NCBI GenBank assembly: GCA_036346395.1
Contig: CM070594.1
Coordinates: 26,631,385-26,695,384 of the forward strand
Reading direction: 5' to 3'
Source: Hsuehochloa calcarea
Taxonomy: Eukaryota > Streptophyta > Magnoliopsida > Poales > Poaceae
Length of the DNA: 64,000 nt
Below are positions 1 through 12,375 of this stretch, one piece after another. Under the pieces are notes generated by a model that searched no databases, was not told the origin of the DNA, and was given only the letters and a program-made list of their open reading frames with translations. How positions within the stretch are numbered: position 1 is the stretch's first letter; each line of letters opens with the position of its first letter. A program made the translations under genes and the position numbers.

Positions 1-1826
1 CTCTCGCAACTTTATCTGCGCCGTTGGCTTCACACGACTCCGCTCTACCTTGTGCCCCTCTCCCCTTCACCGGAAGTCCACCAGAGCACCAGCGCCACCT
101 TTGACTGTTATTGCCACCGGCCACTTCGTCCAGCCCCGCCGCCGATTTCGTGCACTTTGGATTCGCCATGCACCCCTCTCCCCGTTACTGCCTTCACCGC
201 CTCTCGCCGTGGTGCGTCGCGCAGGCGAGTACCACCGACTGAGCCACCGTCGCCACTTAGGTGATGTGGTGACGCCACCTAGGCGCCAAGTCAGCGCCAC
301 ATCACCTCCTTCGCTAACGTGGCGCCCGATCACGCCCACATATCGACCAACGCAAGCCCTTGCTTGTTGCCGAGCAGTCCACATGGACTGGGCTTTCTAT
401 GGACCCGATCCATGGACGTGGGGCCCACTTGTCATAAACTTAAGCCTTTTCCTTTTGAAAAATATTTCGGTCAAAAATCAAAATCTCGTGGCTGACATCA
501 GCATGACACAATAAAATGATGTCCTTCAGAAAAATAAATCCAAAAATTCTGAAAATCCTGATTTCTTCATTTTATGTGTTTTCAAACTTCGAGAAACACG
601 TTAAGCTTCGTTTATTTCTGATTCGCGTGATTCAAATTTCTAAATTCATGTAAATTTAGTACCTTTATTTTGGTTCTAGTTTGGTAATTTTTTATTTTTT
701 TGGAATTTTATATTTATTTGGCTCTTTTACGCAAGTATAAATTATGGCATTTACGAATAACACTTGGACCCAACGACCAAAGCAACAGAAACCTTCAACA
801 AAGGCAAGTCGAGACCTCTGATCATGTCGTACCTATTTTATAAAAATTATATTGTTTTATATCAACGTGCAGTGCTAATTGTATACCAATGGTTTCAGGA
901 ATAGTTAATTACCTAATTGCCATTATGTCTCCTTGGATAATTGTGATCGACATATACCCTTGGACACTATAGGATGGTTAATTTTAGTTGGGCATATTTA
1001 ATTACCAACTTGGGTATTATATATGCTTAGCCATGCTTTTGTTATACGACGATATTCATGATCACATATTCATAAATGATTAATCTTGACTTAATGATAT
1101 ATGGAATTATGGTACGGCCACTTTTGTTAAAATTTATTGTGCCATGGCAAGGGTGGCCATTAGGTCGGGTTGAACCGAAAATGATTTCATATTCAGGTGA
1201 ATGATCATGCAGTAAAGGGATGGAATTTTGGGATGTGGTTGCCTCTCCTGAGTAGTTACTAAGGACTTAACTTTGTGGGACATTGATCTGGGTCATACCG
1301 TACAACCACATGTCCAGGATAGGGTGGACCTAGCCGACTAATTAGCAATATTTTGGTTCGTTTCTGTTAAGGGTTGATAAGCGGCGCCAGAGGAGGTCCA
1401 GAATAGCGAACCTTTAGCGAGCATAACCAGGTCAAAACAGATCTTTGTAAAACCCTTGTGGTAATCACTTAGTCACATGTCTTGGCGTGAAATGCCTAAC
1501 ATTATAAGATGATCATCTCTTGTGAGTCAAGCGCATACAACATATGCAGAGTGTTAAAAACTATTCGAATAGCCATGTCCCCGGTTATGGACAAAACCCG
1601 GTGATTTCACACAAGGGGTACATCTTTTCAAAAATATTGGAATGGGATGGATGGATTTGAGTAGTTGGTTCTGGTCGATGGTTGGAAAGTGAACGCGGGT
1701 GTTCACTAGTTATTTACAAAAAACCTATTTACTTATGTATTGATGTTTTAAATTATACTGTTTAATCTACTTACTGCAATTAATGTCAATCTTGCTTTAC
1801 GGAAAATAATCATAAAGCTATCCGTA
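1..1826 (+). repeat. Ty3/gypsy LTR-like remnant, plus orientation
   Basis: No credible gene lies here. Around 1545-1620 the text carries a signature, an element with 'ctattcgaatagcc' followed by 'cggttatggac' and 'ggtgatttcacac'. The same signature recurs in reverse complement at about 7485-7560 and, weaker, near 24,590-24,650. I read this as the body of a gypsy-type LTR in plus orientation, cut by the window edge on the left and by the RT remnant of gypsy A at about 1826. The first 500 bases are GC-rich and contain overlapping open frames on both strands with no recognisable domain. The LTR assignment is inference from the shared signature; no end or target duplication is visible. Confidence 0.4.
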
Positions 1827-2673
1827 TCGCGTTGAAAGCGGTCTTGGTATATCCTTCGACAAATCTTCAAGCGATGGTAGCGTAATCGCGAGTCGATCTT
1901 TGAGAATACCGGCTCCTTTCATCTAATCAAACAAATCATCAATTCGAGCGGTGGGTACTTATTCTTGATAGTGACTTCATTCAAGGAACATAATCAAGGC
2001 ACATTCTCATGCTTAGTCCTTTTCACGACAAATAGGGTGGCGCTCCCCATGGTGACAAACTAGGTCTTCGAAACACTTGTCAAGAGGTTCTTCAATCGCT
2101 TCTTCATTTCTACCAACTCGTCTGGCGGCATACGGGTCTCTTGATATTGGTGCTATTCACGGTACTAGATCCATGACGAACTCGATGTCACGGTCGGTGG
2201 CATTCACAGTAATTCTTCCGAAACACATCCGGGTATTCTCGACAATAGGCACATCCTCCAAATATCGACCTTCATCTTTGTTGACCAACAAATGTCCATC
2301 ACGGATGGAGGTGGCTAGAAACTCCACTTTCTTTCCATTGGTATCCTCGATTATTCGGCTCTTGACCACAATTTAACACGTTTGTGCTTGGATAACCAAT
2401 CCATGCGAAGGATGACATCTATAGTTTGGGTATTTAGAACAATTAGGTTGGCTAGAAACTCGACTCTAGCTATGAGTAACTTAGCTCCTAAACATCCCAC
2501 CTTAGAACTTGGCTCTGCTCCAGCGGTGGACTAACAGATGCGCTTAAGATGTATAACTTTCAAATTATTCTTAGTTGCAAAAACTCCGAAACAAGCGAAT
2601 CGAAGCTCGAATCAAGCAGAACTAATGCGAATCTTGAATTTACGAAACTTACCCGATCGGCGTCGGGCGCTTC
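1827..2673 (-). pseudogene. Gypsy A protease / reverse transcriptase N-terminal remnant
   Basis: Continuation of the gypsy A polyprotein after the zinc knuckle. Minus-strand pieces near 2395-2430 resemble the end of a retropepsin ('DVIL-MDWL' type motif). The frame at 2369-2157 resembles the protease-to-RT linker. About 2030-1827 then reads like the first RT blocks, ending in an 'STRYG'-type motif. The pieces are in different frames with several stops, and RT is lost after about 1827, so no active RT is possible. In intact relatives this polypeptide matures gag and copies the element RNA in cytoplasmic particles. Confidence 0.55.
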
Positions 2674-3883
2674 CTAAGCTCCTTCCGGAGTGACGTGGTT
2701 GACATGACCTCTAACCACTGATTGCGGTGCTCCTCCGGTTTGGCCGGTAGCTTGAGAAGTTCCTTGATGGTTGCTCTGTGCTGGTGTCTTGGCTGGTGTA
2801 GCTCCAAGGTTGAAGCGTACTGGAGTTATCGTTCCATTCTTAGGGCATTGATTGGCGAAGTGCCCTGGCTGGCGGCAGGTAAAACAAACTATGGGTCTAT
2901 TCTGTGGGTTGCTTCCTGGATTGGGGTGGTAGTGCGGAATTGCGAAAGTTACGAGCAACCGGACGAGTCTTGAGGTTGATCTGAGCGTTTGAGATAATTA
3001 TGTGGGGAAAACGGTTAAACTACGGTGGAACTGTTCTTGCTTTCAGATGTGGCTGGTGACTTCTTTGCTAGACCATTCTGCGCTTGTGGTTATCTTCCAA
3101 TTCCTTACGCTTATCTTCCAGAATCAAAGCTTTGTTGATTAACTCCTAAAAATCTGGAACGGTGTGGGCAATCAAGTTGACTTGTAGTCCAGTGTTCAAT
3201 ACCTTTAGAAAATGACTCTGACGAGCCTTGTCGGTGGCGACATCTTGCGCAGCATAGCGGGCGAGTTGAGAGAATTTATTCAGGTAGTCAGTCACTAACA
3301 TTTCTCCTTGCTTGAGAACACAGAACTCCTCCTTCTTCAAATCCATGATCCCTTCCGGTACATGGTACTGGCGAAAAGCAGTTGAGAATTCTTCCCAGGT
3401 GATATTTTGTGTCATCTCATGCACTGCACAGAAGTTTTTCCACCATTCGGCGGTTATGTCTTCCATCTGGTGAGTGGCGTACCGGACTTGTTCATGATCA
3501 CTGCATTGGGTGATCAACAGCTTCCTTTCAATAACACAAAGCCAATAATCAGATTCCACTGGTGAGACATGCCCAGAAAAAGTTGGCGAACGAGTTCTCA
3601 TGAACTCGGCTAGCTTGGATGGCCCGTGGTGACCATAAGCGACTAGGGCTTCATTGTGATGGTGGTTGTTGTTGTTCCGGTTGTTTATAGTTTGTATCTG
3701 ATTCACCATTGTATACATCAGCTGAGTTTGAGCTGCCATGAAAGCTCCAAAGTTCTGCAGGTCAACTGAAGGTGCTTGTGGTGGAACTTCTCCCGCAGGG
3801 GTCTACTCATTTTCTTCTGACGCAGGGGTGCCAGAACCACTTGCAATTGCTTGACGAGATTGAACCATCTGATGAAACTCCAT
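2674..3883 (-). pseudogene. Gypsy A gag with CCHC zinc knuckle (broken)
   Basis: Gag structural protein of a Ty3/gypsy element. The likely original start is the ATG at 3883-3881. The frame meets an in-frame TAG at 3805-3803 and then runs on as 197 residues to 3146. It contains a typical Retrotrans_gag core: an 'AEWWKNF' segment, then 'TWEEFSTAFRQYHVPE', then 'YLNKFSQLARYA'. After further stops, the frame at 2958-2674 holds one zinc knuckle, CFTCRQPGHFANQC, fitting CX2CX4HX4C for RNA binding. The premature stop and broken C-terminus make it a pseudogene. Its sequence is most like plant chromovirus-type gags; the lineage is not certain. Confidence 0.75.
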
Positions 3884-4199
3884 GGGTTAGATAAGGTAGC
3901 AAGCACAAGATGAGTTAGGAACTAGGTAGGGGTAGGTAAAACCCAACAAATATAATTTTAAGAAAGAACAACTGAAATATTTATATTAATTAAGGTCTTA
4001 GCATGGCTTCAACAAATGCCTAAGAGCATTTGCAGCTCATACTTGCATACAAGAAATAAGAACAAACCTAAACACACCAACTGCCGTCTAAAGGGCGACT
4101 CTCCTAACCTTAACACTGGCTAAGCCTAAAACTCAAATGGACTACTCGATGAGATAGCCTCCATAGCCCTAACGGTGCTCCCGTCTCTTCAGTAGACTT
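3884..4199. other. Gypsy A spacer between pre-gag ORF and gag
   Basis: No gene or recognisable signal. The stretch lies between the pre-gag reading frame and the gag ATG of gypsy A and is presumably part of its untranslated leader. Confidence 0.4.
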
Positions 4200-4907
4200 G
4201 GGCGGTGGCATCCTTGCAACCGATCTTGATGCCCGAGACTAGTGCAGCAGAACAGGCGTCCCTAGTGCAGTACAATGGCTCCTCCGGCTCTGCGGCTCCA
4301 CAGCTCTTCTAGTTCTACTAGTTCCTCGGCTTACAGGTCTTCTTGGGATATTCCTCATCAATATCTTCCTCGTGCTCGTGCTGACCATAGAGAGTTTCCT
4401 CCAGAATGGCGATCCTTTCTTCTGCATTCTGCAAGGTCTCATAGGTGCACTCCAGCTCTGTGGCGGCCAACTCCAGCGATTCTTCCTGGCGAGCGGCGAA
4501 CTAGGCAAGATGCACGACAGTGGCATTGCCTTCTCCTTCCGTAGACAGATAACGTGTAGGAACATCCAATGCAAAGGTGCGAGGGGTGGTAGCGTAAGAC
4601 GGTGTCTCGAAGCTCGCAAGCGTAGATGTTGCAGATCCTTAGGATAGCGAGGCATGAAGACTTTTGAATTGTGTCGTTCCAAATCATCCTTCTTGCGGAG
4701 ATGTTCAGGGGTCGACTTGCCTTGGTGTCCTTCCGGGCGTAGATAGTTAAGCGGTAGATCACCCCACGGTCTCAGCCGTTCACGACCCAAGTGCCGCCAT
4801 GGTACATTGGACAGTCGAATACTCCTGGCACTTGCAACAACTTCCAAAGCTCAGCGGTAAGTCCTCCCTTGCGCTCTCCATAGTTCTGAAGAGGAGGCAT
4901 CTGACAA
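4200..4907 (-). pseudogene. Gypsy A pre-gag accessory ORF (degraded)
   Basis: Upstream of gag on the same strand, a frame starting with ATG at about 4905 reads through a conserved-looking block. One stop follows 'GTWVVNG', then the text resembles 'YRLTIYARKDT...' and 'ICNIYACELRDT'. Similar blocks are known to me from uncharacterised ORFs placed between the 5' LTR and gag in grass gypsy elements. No enzymatic motif is visible and the function is unknown. Several frames are open here (4847-4239, 4762-4439), which reflects degradation rather than overlapping genes. The match to the pre-gag family is from memory of the pattern and needs a profile search. Confidence 0.4.
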
Positions 4908-5036
4908 GACAGACAAGAGGGTAAGAACAACTTAAAAACAGCAGGGAGAGGAAAAATTTCAGCAATAGTTGAGTCAAGAAAGACAAGAGAAGAGTTAAGC
5001 AGTTCAATTAATCTTGCAAGTTAATTTTTGCTTTAG

Positions 5037-7040
5037 AAAATTATGGATATCATGGGGATATGCTCCAGATCTTAGGATGATGTGACAATCGGCAATGGCG
5101 TTAACGGTTTGTCGTTTCATGGGTTTTCGACAAAGTTTGAGCTGTTCGGGCATTACGGGCGAAGTCCGACCGGCCATAGCATGGCGGTCCGACCGGTCCC
5201 AAATCAGTCGGACCGGCCATGTGCGGTGGTCAGACCGGCCGTGACCAAAAATGGTCAGAACAGGCTGGGCCAAAAATAGAGGGTGTAGGCAAGTGAGGGG
5301 ATCCCATTGCTCTTGGTCCCATAATATTTGGAGTCTCCAGTCAAAAGTTCTATTCTTTTAAAGTTTCCAGTAGGTTTCGGATTTTCAGGGGTTGAAAATT
5401 GGCTAAGTCCTTTCGGGCGGTCGGACCGGCCTATGGCTGGCGGTCCGGCCAAAACAAAACCAGCAGGTCGAGCCCAGGCCACGAGGCGATCGACCGGTTG
5501 TCACTTAAACGTCGGCCTTTGTGGCGGCGTTGTTCGTTGGTTAGGTCAAAGTCATGAGTTTCAGTGCATATGTGTTGCATGATGCATGTTTTGACTAACG
5601 TGGGTCAAGTTGTGAAGAACTTGTTCGGATTCGATTTGCTTGTCTATTGTTGTGCGAGTTGCTTGGTGGTCAACGACGGTCAGCGGTGAGGATGATTGGG
5701 GCGAGGCTTGGAGAGCCGAGGTCGAGCGATCGGCGATGCGGGTGAGTCAATGAAATCAAGTATGGTGCGAGAATGGACAAGGATGACCGAATGGACGATT
5801 CGGTCGGTTGGTTTGATCAAGCGGCGCGAGTCGGTGCAAGTGCCATGGTGGTTTCGGTGGGGCCGGATGGGAGAGACTTGCCGACATGGAGAGAGCCGTT
5901 GATCAACCTACACGTGGCGAACATGCGAAGTGCCAGCGAGATGGACTCGGTCTTTGGAGAATGGCGAGAAGGGTATTTTGGTAATCTTACCAAATACCAC
6001 CCAGTGACCTTTGCCTACCGCGGCGCAAGGCGGCCTTGAGAAGCGGTTTAGGTCAAGAGGTGTTGAAGACGGCGCTTTAAAATGCGTGCGTGTGACCCGT
6101 TTCTGTTGGGCCTTAACGGGAGCTCATTAAAGTTAAAACTTCTAGAAGGTCTAAGTCTCCACTATAAATAGAGGAGGGAGGTGGCTGCACCCCCTTCAAC
6201 CCTTTTCATTGTTGAAACCCTAGTTTGGCTTAGGGAGAGGATTAGTAGAGGTTAGGGTTCTAGAGAGTTTTGATTTGATTTCGTGCTCTTGGATTGAGCT
6301 TTGTCCTCCATTGATGGAGTGGCTATAAACCCAAACCCTATCAAATCAATCCAAATAAAGTTTGATCAAAGATGTGTCTCTTTGCCTTTCTTCTCTCTAT
6401 TTGGTGATTTTGAGTCTTTCTTTGATTCGCATGTTTTTGATTGATTTCTTTACATGATCTAGTTTGCTGTGACATGTGGGAACACATCTAAGATCATCTT
6501 GATCATCAATCACCCATGAGCAAGTTTTTGGATCTAGTTTTCGTTTTGACTCGGTTTTAAACCATCCACCTCTCAAACTGAAAAAGGTCTGAACTTTTCC
6601 AACGATCTTCACGATCTTCAATTGCAATAGGTTCCTGACATCCTAGAGAAGGTGTGTACCAAGTTCCATCAAGTTTGGAGTTGTAGATCAAAAGTTACAT
6701 CTATTTGCAACTTCATTTTTCGGGCTGATTTCACTGTTCATCAGGCTGGGGGTCAGACCGCCCTAAACAGAGGTCAGACCGCCCATGGACCAGTCAGACC
6801 GCCATTGAATAGAGGTCAGACCGCCCTACACTTAGAAAATTAAGTTTCGGTTGATTTTGGTTGTTTTGCTTCGGGGTTTAGATTGGATTCAATACTAGTC
6901 TTCCGTTGTACTGGTATATTGATCTCATAGCTTCCATAGCTATTGGAGTGAGATTTGGATTGAATCTGATCTTGGTTGAAAAAGTGAGCGTGCTCCTATT
7001 CACCCCCCCCCTCTAGTCGTCTTTTTGGTCCAACAAAAAT
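5037..7040 (+). mobile_element. Copia solo LTR with AAAAT target duplication
   Basis: 5042-7035 is one LTR of the same family as the copia element at 7639-18657 but in the opposite orientation. Its left end (TATGGATATC, then 'caggatgatg'-like and 'ggcaatggcgtt' text) is the reverse complement of that element's LTR end, and its right end (...TTGGTCCAACA) is the reverse complement of that LTR's start. The 5-bp sequence AAAAT occurs at 5037-5041 and again at 7036-7040. The terminal dinucleotide is TA instead of TG, a point change. No internal region remains, so this is a solo LTR left by LTR-LTR recombination. The open frames inside it (for example 5328-5582, 5696-6039) are non-coding. Confidence 0.85.
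6173..6180 (+). promoter_or_regulatory. TATA box of copia solo LTR
   Basis: TATAAATA within 'ctccactataaatagagg'. The same position in the full copia LTRs carries GTATAAATAG on the minus strand (8561-8570 and 17701-17710), so this is the conserved LTR promoter core. It would drive plus-strand transcription to the right. Confidence 0.6.
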
Positions 7041-7633
7041 AGATAGATAGCAGCAGCGGAATAGAAATAAACTTCAGCGGAATCCCATCAATTCACCATA
7101 AGCAACTAACTAGGATTAAGACCCTAACGATCGACACCTTCGTAGAACTCCTCCTCAAATGCAGGCGAAGACTCCTCCACCTCTGTTGATTGTTTGAAGC
7201 AAGTATGAGTACACAACCGTACTCGTAAGTCATACCACAGAATGTAATTTATAGATGATGGCTTATTCCAAATGAATAGCTTCTAAGGTTCTTTTGCAGA
7301 AATGCAACATTTGCAATTGAATATGAATAATAGATTGAAAACATAATTCAAAACATATAAACAATATTACTTTATCACTTGATTTCATAAAGACACGCGC
7401 TTTAAACAAGTTATTCACATAGCCATATGACTTAGATCACACAACTCCCTTCCCAAATATTTTATGAAAATCTACACCTCGTGTGAAATCCCTGAGCATG
7501 TCCATGACCGAGAACGCGGCTATTCGAATAGATTGATTTAACACCCTGCAGAGATTGTACACTTTACCCACAAGATACAATCAGTGTAGCTAGTACTGAC
7601 CATACCAAAACCTTTCATAAACTTTATCTCAAA
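7041..7633 (-). repeat. Gypsy A LTR portion left of the copia insertion
   Basis: Reverse-complement gypsy LTR text. It carries the 'gcggctattcgaatag' and 'ccctgagcatgtccatgacc' signature that pairs with 1545-1620. It continues on the far side of the copia element at 18663, which shows that copia inserted into this LTR. The transition from the pre-gag region into LTR lies somewhere between about 4950 and 7100; I could not find a clean LTR end or an intact primer-binding site. Confidence 0.5.
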
Positions 7634-7638
7634 TATTG

Positions 7639-9498
7639 TGTAGGACCGGAAAGGCGACTAGGGGGGTGAATAGGCGCTTTCAAAACTTTCTCGCCTAAAT
7701 CAAAAACCAACACGAACTTTACTCCTTTAGCTATGAAAGCTAAGAAGATCGATAAGCACAGCGGAAGCCTTGTGTTGGATTTGATAAACCCCTCAACCAT
7801 ACAACACAAGCGGAAAAAGAACTCCTTTGTTCCTTCTTGGATCTTGGCGGTCGGCCAGGCTACCACGAGGCGGTCGGACCGACGGTCAACCAATGATCGG
7901 CCGGCAACTAATCGCGGTCGGACGGTGGACAATTGTTCGACGGCAAACCAGTGATGAAAACACGCGGTCGGACCGCCGTTGAAGGACCGGTCGGACCGGT
8001 AGAGTCGATCTTGAAAAACTCCACCCAAATCCAAAACGAAATTTGATCCAACTTTTGATTCAACCAATAAAACTTGACCAAATTTGAGCACACCTCCTAA
8101 TGATATTAGAGACCTATTTCTAGCGACGATCCGTCGGATCCACTAAGCGAATCGATCTCTCGAGATTTTACCAAAGAAGTGCACAAACCCTAGAAATGTG
8201 AAAATCTTGATTCAAGACTTGCTTGTGGGGGGTTGATGATCTAGATGACTCTAGGTGTAATCCCACACATCAAAGCAAGATAAAGTAGGCCAAGAGACCA
8301 AGTATGAACCTTTGAATCAAGGAAGCACCAAAATCATCCAAAAGGGAGAAGAACACAAAAGGGAGCAAACGATCTTTCAATTGAGCATCACAAGATTGTT
8401 CGAGTACACAAGATGCTTACAAAGCCTCTCCAACAAGGAGGGCAAGAGCTCAACAAGGAGCACACTCCAAACCCTAGTTCTCCTCTCCTCTCCTCCAAAC
8501 CCTAGAAAAGGAAGAAGGGGCTAAAATGAATGCTTCGCTTGGTTTTCCATCTCCCCCTTCCTATTTATACTAGAGAGCTAGGGTTTCCTTTTTGGGGTCA
8601 CTTACACATGGGACCCACACACAAATAACTCTTGAAGCAATCGCCTGCTTCACCACGTGTAGGTTGATCAGCGGTTCTCATCGCGTCGCCAAGCCTCTCT
8701 TGTCCGAATCCCATCGGAACCTCCCAGAGACTCACACCGATATCCGCACCGCCTGATCCAACAAGCTGTATCGAACCACCCGTTCGATCCGTCTTGCCCA
8801 TTCTGCACCTGCTTGAGTCACACGACCTCACCCGGTATCCATGATCGTTCTGGACCTCAGCTCTCCAAGCGTAGTCCCGATCTACTCACCGTTGACGTCG
8901 TTGACACGCAAGCCACCCGCGACAATAGACAAACAAACCGTTTAGGGAACAAGTTCTTCACAACTTGACCCACGTCGATTCCATGCAATGCAATATACAA
9001 CAATAAAGCATTGAAGTTCATATAATAACACAATCAAAACCAACTCAATGCAACACTTGGCTAACCTTCAAGCCATTGCGGTCGATCGCCCCACGAGGCC
9101 GGTCAAGCCGATTCGTGTGCTTGATCGGACCGCTTCCACAACGGCGGTCGGACCGGTCCAAAGACTTAGCCAAATTTTCAACTCAAAATTCCGAAACCTT
9201 ACGGAATTTTCAAGCGAATAGAACTTTTGATTGGGAGCTCCAAAATGATGGGACCACATCCGAAGACTCCCTCACTTGCCTACACAACCTATTTTTGGAT
9301 TAGCCCCAAAATCCAACTTTAGGTCGGCCGGTCCGAAGCCAGTCACACGGCCGATCGATCGCCCATAGCAGCCGGTCGGACCGCTGTGGTCCGACAAGAT
9401 GAAGCAAACCCGAAAACGCGAGATTTTGCAAACCAACAACGCCATTGCCAATTGACTCATCATCCTGAGATCGTGCACATATCCTCACGATATCCACA
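7639..9498 (-). repeat. Copia 3' LTR (left)
   Basis: 1860 bp, TGTAGGACCGG...TATCCACA, closely matching the right LTR along its whole length with scattered indels. It holds two clusters of the odd palindrome GGTCNGACC (about 7850-8005 and 9080-9390). A TATA box GTATAAATAG lies on the minus strand at 8561-8570. The open frames 7624-8091 and 8598-8831 lie in the LTR and are not genes. Confidence 0.9.
8561..8570 (-). promoter_or_regulatory. TATA box in left copia LTR
   Basis: GTATAAATAG on the minus strand, identical at 17701-17710 in the other LTR and conserved in the solo LTR at 6173. In the 5' (right) LTR this would start the element's genomic RNA. Here in the 3' LTR it would read leftward into gypsy A. 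Confidence 0.6.
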
Positions 9499-9510
9499 AT
9501 CTCCCCCTTG
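9499..9510 (-). other. Copia polypurine tract
   Basis: Minus strand CAAGGGGGAGAT directly abuts the inner end of the left (3') LTR. This is the expected position and composition for the primer of plus-strand DNA synthesis. Confidence 0.75.
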
Positions 9511-10837
9511 ATGAACACATTGGCAATTTTCAAGAAAATGTGGTTTTTCAAAATGAAAAGTAAAAATTCGCCGTTTTCGTATAAAGGCACAACTTGGTCC
9601 ATAAGCAGGAAAGAACTTAGGAACCGACCAAGCTGGCTTCAAAATAGTATAGGCAAGTGAGATAAGGCAATGAAAGCACCAAAGGATTCAATTTCCAGAA
9701 AGTAGCCAAAAATCTCACTTAGGTCCAAATGAAAGGCAATTTTTCTATTTGACCTTTGATCATTGTGAGTATTTTTCAATTGCAAATGAAGTCAGGAAAA
9801 GGCAATAGAACCACAAGACTTAACTCACTATGATCACAAATTTTCAAAAGGTTCAAAATTTTTATTTTATGAAGTTCTTTTATATTAAACCTTGAGTATG
9901 AAATCAAAAGCTCCAACATCATTTTCTTCACAATCTTTCTCCCCCTTTGACAATGAATTCATCAAGATGCATGAAAAAGAAAGAGCATGAAGGAATGACT
10001 TTATTTTTGAACTTTAGTAAAAGGAGCCATGACCATTATACATGGAGACAAGACAAGTATTATACCAAGCCATATAAAGAGTAGGCGCTATATTCAATCA
10101 TGGCAAAACACGTCTTTAAAGCTAAAACCAAGATAGCGACAATCTGAGATTAACAAATTAAAATCATGAAAGGTTGCTCAATATCATAGATTCACTCCAA
10201 GCAACCAAAAATGAGTCAAGCCATGTCTATAAGTAAAAGAGACTCAAAACAAGAATTGAGGCATTTTGAGCATTAAGAGAATTCTTTTGAAGCAAAGCTC
10301 AAGCACTTAGCCCTTTTGGGCAATTCTTTTCCTTTTTTTCTTGTGCTAGATCTCAAGCCTTGCGCGACCATCTCAAGCGATAAGCTTAAAAGAATGATCT
10401 AGGTCATCCAAAACTCCCCCTGAGTTCATGCCTAGTGCAATGGCAAGCCGTCTCATGAGAAAGGATTGGTGAGATCAGTTTTTTACGCAGAAAATCTCAT
10501 TTTTCATTTGCTTGACTTAATAAGATAAAAGCTCATTTTCAACTCGAATAAGTTCAAGACTCAATTCAACCTGTAAGACATGGCGAGAGTCATAAGAGGA
10601 TCACTAGAGCAAAACTAGTCACAAGATCCAACAAGACATGATTTGATTCAAATTGCTCACAGATATAAAGCTAGCAAGGCAAAAGCTAAGCCAAACACGA
10701 AGAGCCATAAAAGAAGTCTAGCAGACTATCACTTGATATGACAAGGTATAGAAGATGAAATCAAGTCATACAAGGATAATAATCAAAGCTCCACTAATTT
10801 TATTATACAATGCAAGAAAAATGAATTGAAACATGCA
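9511..10837. other. Copia non-coding region between RNase H and 3' LTR
   Basis: About 1.3 kb of AT-rich sequence inside the copia element with no open frame of note on the element's strand. In SIRE-type copia elements an extra, sometimes envelope-like, ORF can occupy this place. I see no transmembrane or coiled-coil reading frame here. Confidence 0.5.
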
Positions 10838-11515
10838 TTATGATACAATGAGTGCAAAAAGAGCAACTTCCCCCTCAAAATAGCCCAATAGGACTAATAA
10901 CCCTAACTCTCCCATAAGCGACAAACGCGAAGAGTCAAGAGCCTTAGTGAAAATATCTGCAAGCTGTTGCTCAGACTCTACAAAGTGAAGCACAACATCA
11001 CCTTTCTCAACATGGTCTCTCAGAAAATGAAATCGAATGTCAATGTGTTTAGTCCTGGAATGTTGCACTGGGTTTTTGGCAATATTAATTGCAGAAGTGT
11101 TGTCACAGAAAAGAGGAACACTTCCCAAAGATAACCCATAGTCTCGCAGCGTGGACAAAATCCAGAGAACACGAGAGCGACCACTAGCGGCGACTACATA
11201 CTCGACCTCGGTATGGCAATGTAAGACCTGCTTTCTAGAAGACCAAGAAACAAGAGATGTGCCCAAGAAATGACAAGTGCCAGAAGTACTCTTCCTATCA
11301 ACTCTACACCCGGCGAAATCAGCATCAGAAAATGCTCGAATTGAAAGAGCCGAAGAAGAAGAATACCAGAGTCCAAAGTCAAGCGTATCTTGAAGATACA
11401 AGATGCGCGCGTCGCTTGACGATGAGAAGCACGAGGAAGCTCGAAATCGGCGCGCATGACATACGGCGAATGTATGTCCTACCTCGTATTGTAAGATAGA
11501 GGAGGAGCCAATCAT
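10838..11515 (-). pseudogene. Copia RNase H domain
   Basis: The end of the copia polyprotein degrades the RNA strand of RNA:DNA hybrids during reverse transcription. Visible motifs in order are 'AFSDADFAGC' (catalytic Asp), 'DRKSTSGTCHFLG', 'VSWSSRKQ', an altered 'TEVEYVVAAS' (normally a TAEAEY-type segment), 'LFCDNTSAINIAKNP', 'RTKHIDIRFHFLRDHV' and 'ADIFTKAL'. The frame stops at 10838. The N-terminal part (about 11,400-11,515) is shifted relative to the family's normal 'YLT-TRPD' segment, which appears in an overlapping frame at 11457-11194. Confidence 0.85.
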
Positions 11516-11551
11516 CTGCGGTACTCCTTCCGATCCACGGACTCTCCATCC

Positions 11552-12375
11552 TCATCGTGGTCCGGCCACGGTGGTTGCGGCAATGGGAGTAGGCATTGGC
11601 CTACTGCTTCCCATATTGAAGCGCCGAAGAAGGTCCTTTGTATACTTACTCTGGTGAACGAAAGTGCCTTCTTTCAGTTGCTTGATTTGAAGACCAAGGA
11701 AGAATGTCAGCTCTCCCATCATGCTCATCTCAAACTCACTGCTCATTGAATCTGAAAATCTAGACACCAAAGCATGAGAGGAACCACCGAAAATAATATC
11801 ATCCACATAAATCTGAACCAGCAAGAAATCAACGCCATGCACGAGAGTGAACAAGGTTTTATCAACCATTCCCATTTTGAAATCATTTTCAAGCAAGAAA
11901 CTCTTAAGCTGTCATACCAAGCTCTAGGAGCTTGTTTCAATCCATCTGAGGCTTTAGAGAGTTTAAAAATATGATTTGGGAATTTTTGATTTTCAAAACC
12001 AGGAGGTTGCTTGACAAAGACCTCTTCTTCTATGAAGCCATTCAAGAAAGCACTTTTAACATCCATTTGAAAAATCTTGAAACCCTTGGATGTTGCAAAT
12101 GCTAAAAGAATGCGAATGGCCTCCAATCTAGCTACTGGAGCAAAGGACTCCTCAAAGTCTAAGCCCTCTACCTGGGAATAACCTTGAGCTACAAGTCTAG
12201 CCTTATTGCGAACAACCAATCCATCCTCACTTTGCTTATTTTTAAAAACCCATTTTGTTCCAATAACATGAGAATCAGAAGGTCGCTCAACTAAGAACCA
12301 GACTTTGTTTCTTTCGAAATTTTCAAGCTCTTCATGCATGGCATTGACCCAAGAGGCATCAGATAAGGCATGGGT
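11552..12375 (-). pseudogene. Copia reverse transcriptase (frameshifted)
   Basis: RNA-dependent DNA polymerase of the copia element. From about 12,370 the frame shows 'ALSDASWVNAMHEELENF', 'VIGTKWVFKNK', 'ARLVAQGYSQVEGLDFEE', 'FAPVARLEAIR', 'FQMDVKSAFLNG' and 'VFVKQPPGFE'. It loses frame near 11,770-11,900 and resumes at 11,896 with 'LLVQIYVDDIIFGG' (YVDD catalytic motif), 'FFLGLQIKQ' and 'YTKDLLRRFNM'. The two parts are one RT separated by at least one indel, so it is not translatable as sequenced. Confidence 0.85.

Noticed and set aside
50..514. 154-codon open frame at the left edge, with a second frame on the opposite strand
   Set aside because: GC-rich, Pro/Arg-rich, no domain, open on both strands. 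It fits the leader part of an LTR-like remnant.
7624..8091. 155-codon minus-strand frame
   Set aside because: Lies in the copia LTR. The matching region of the other LTR is frameshifted, so it is not a gene.
8312..8524. Identical 70-residue frames at 8312-8524 and 17452-17664
   Set aside because: A duplicate because both are LTR sequence. No domain and not conserved in the solo LTR.
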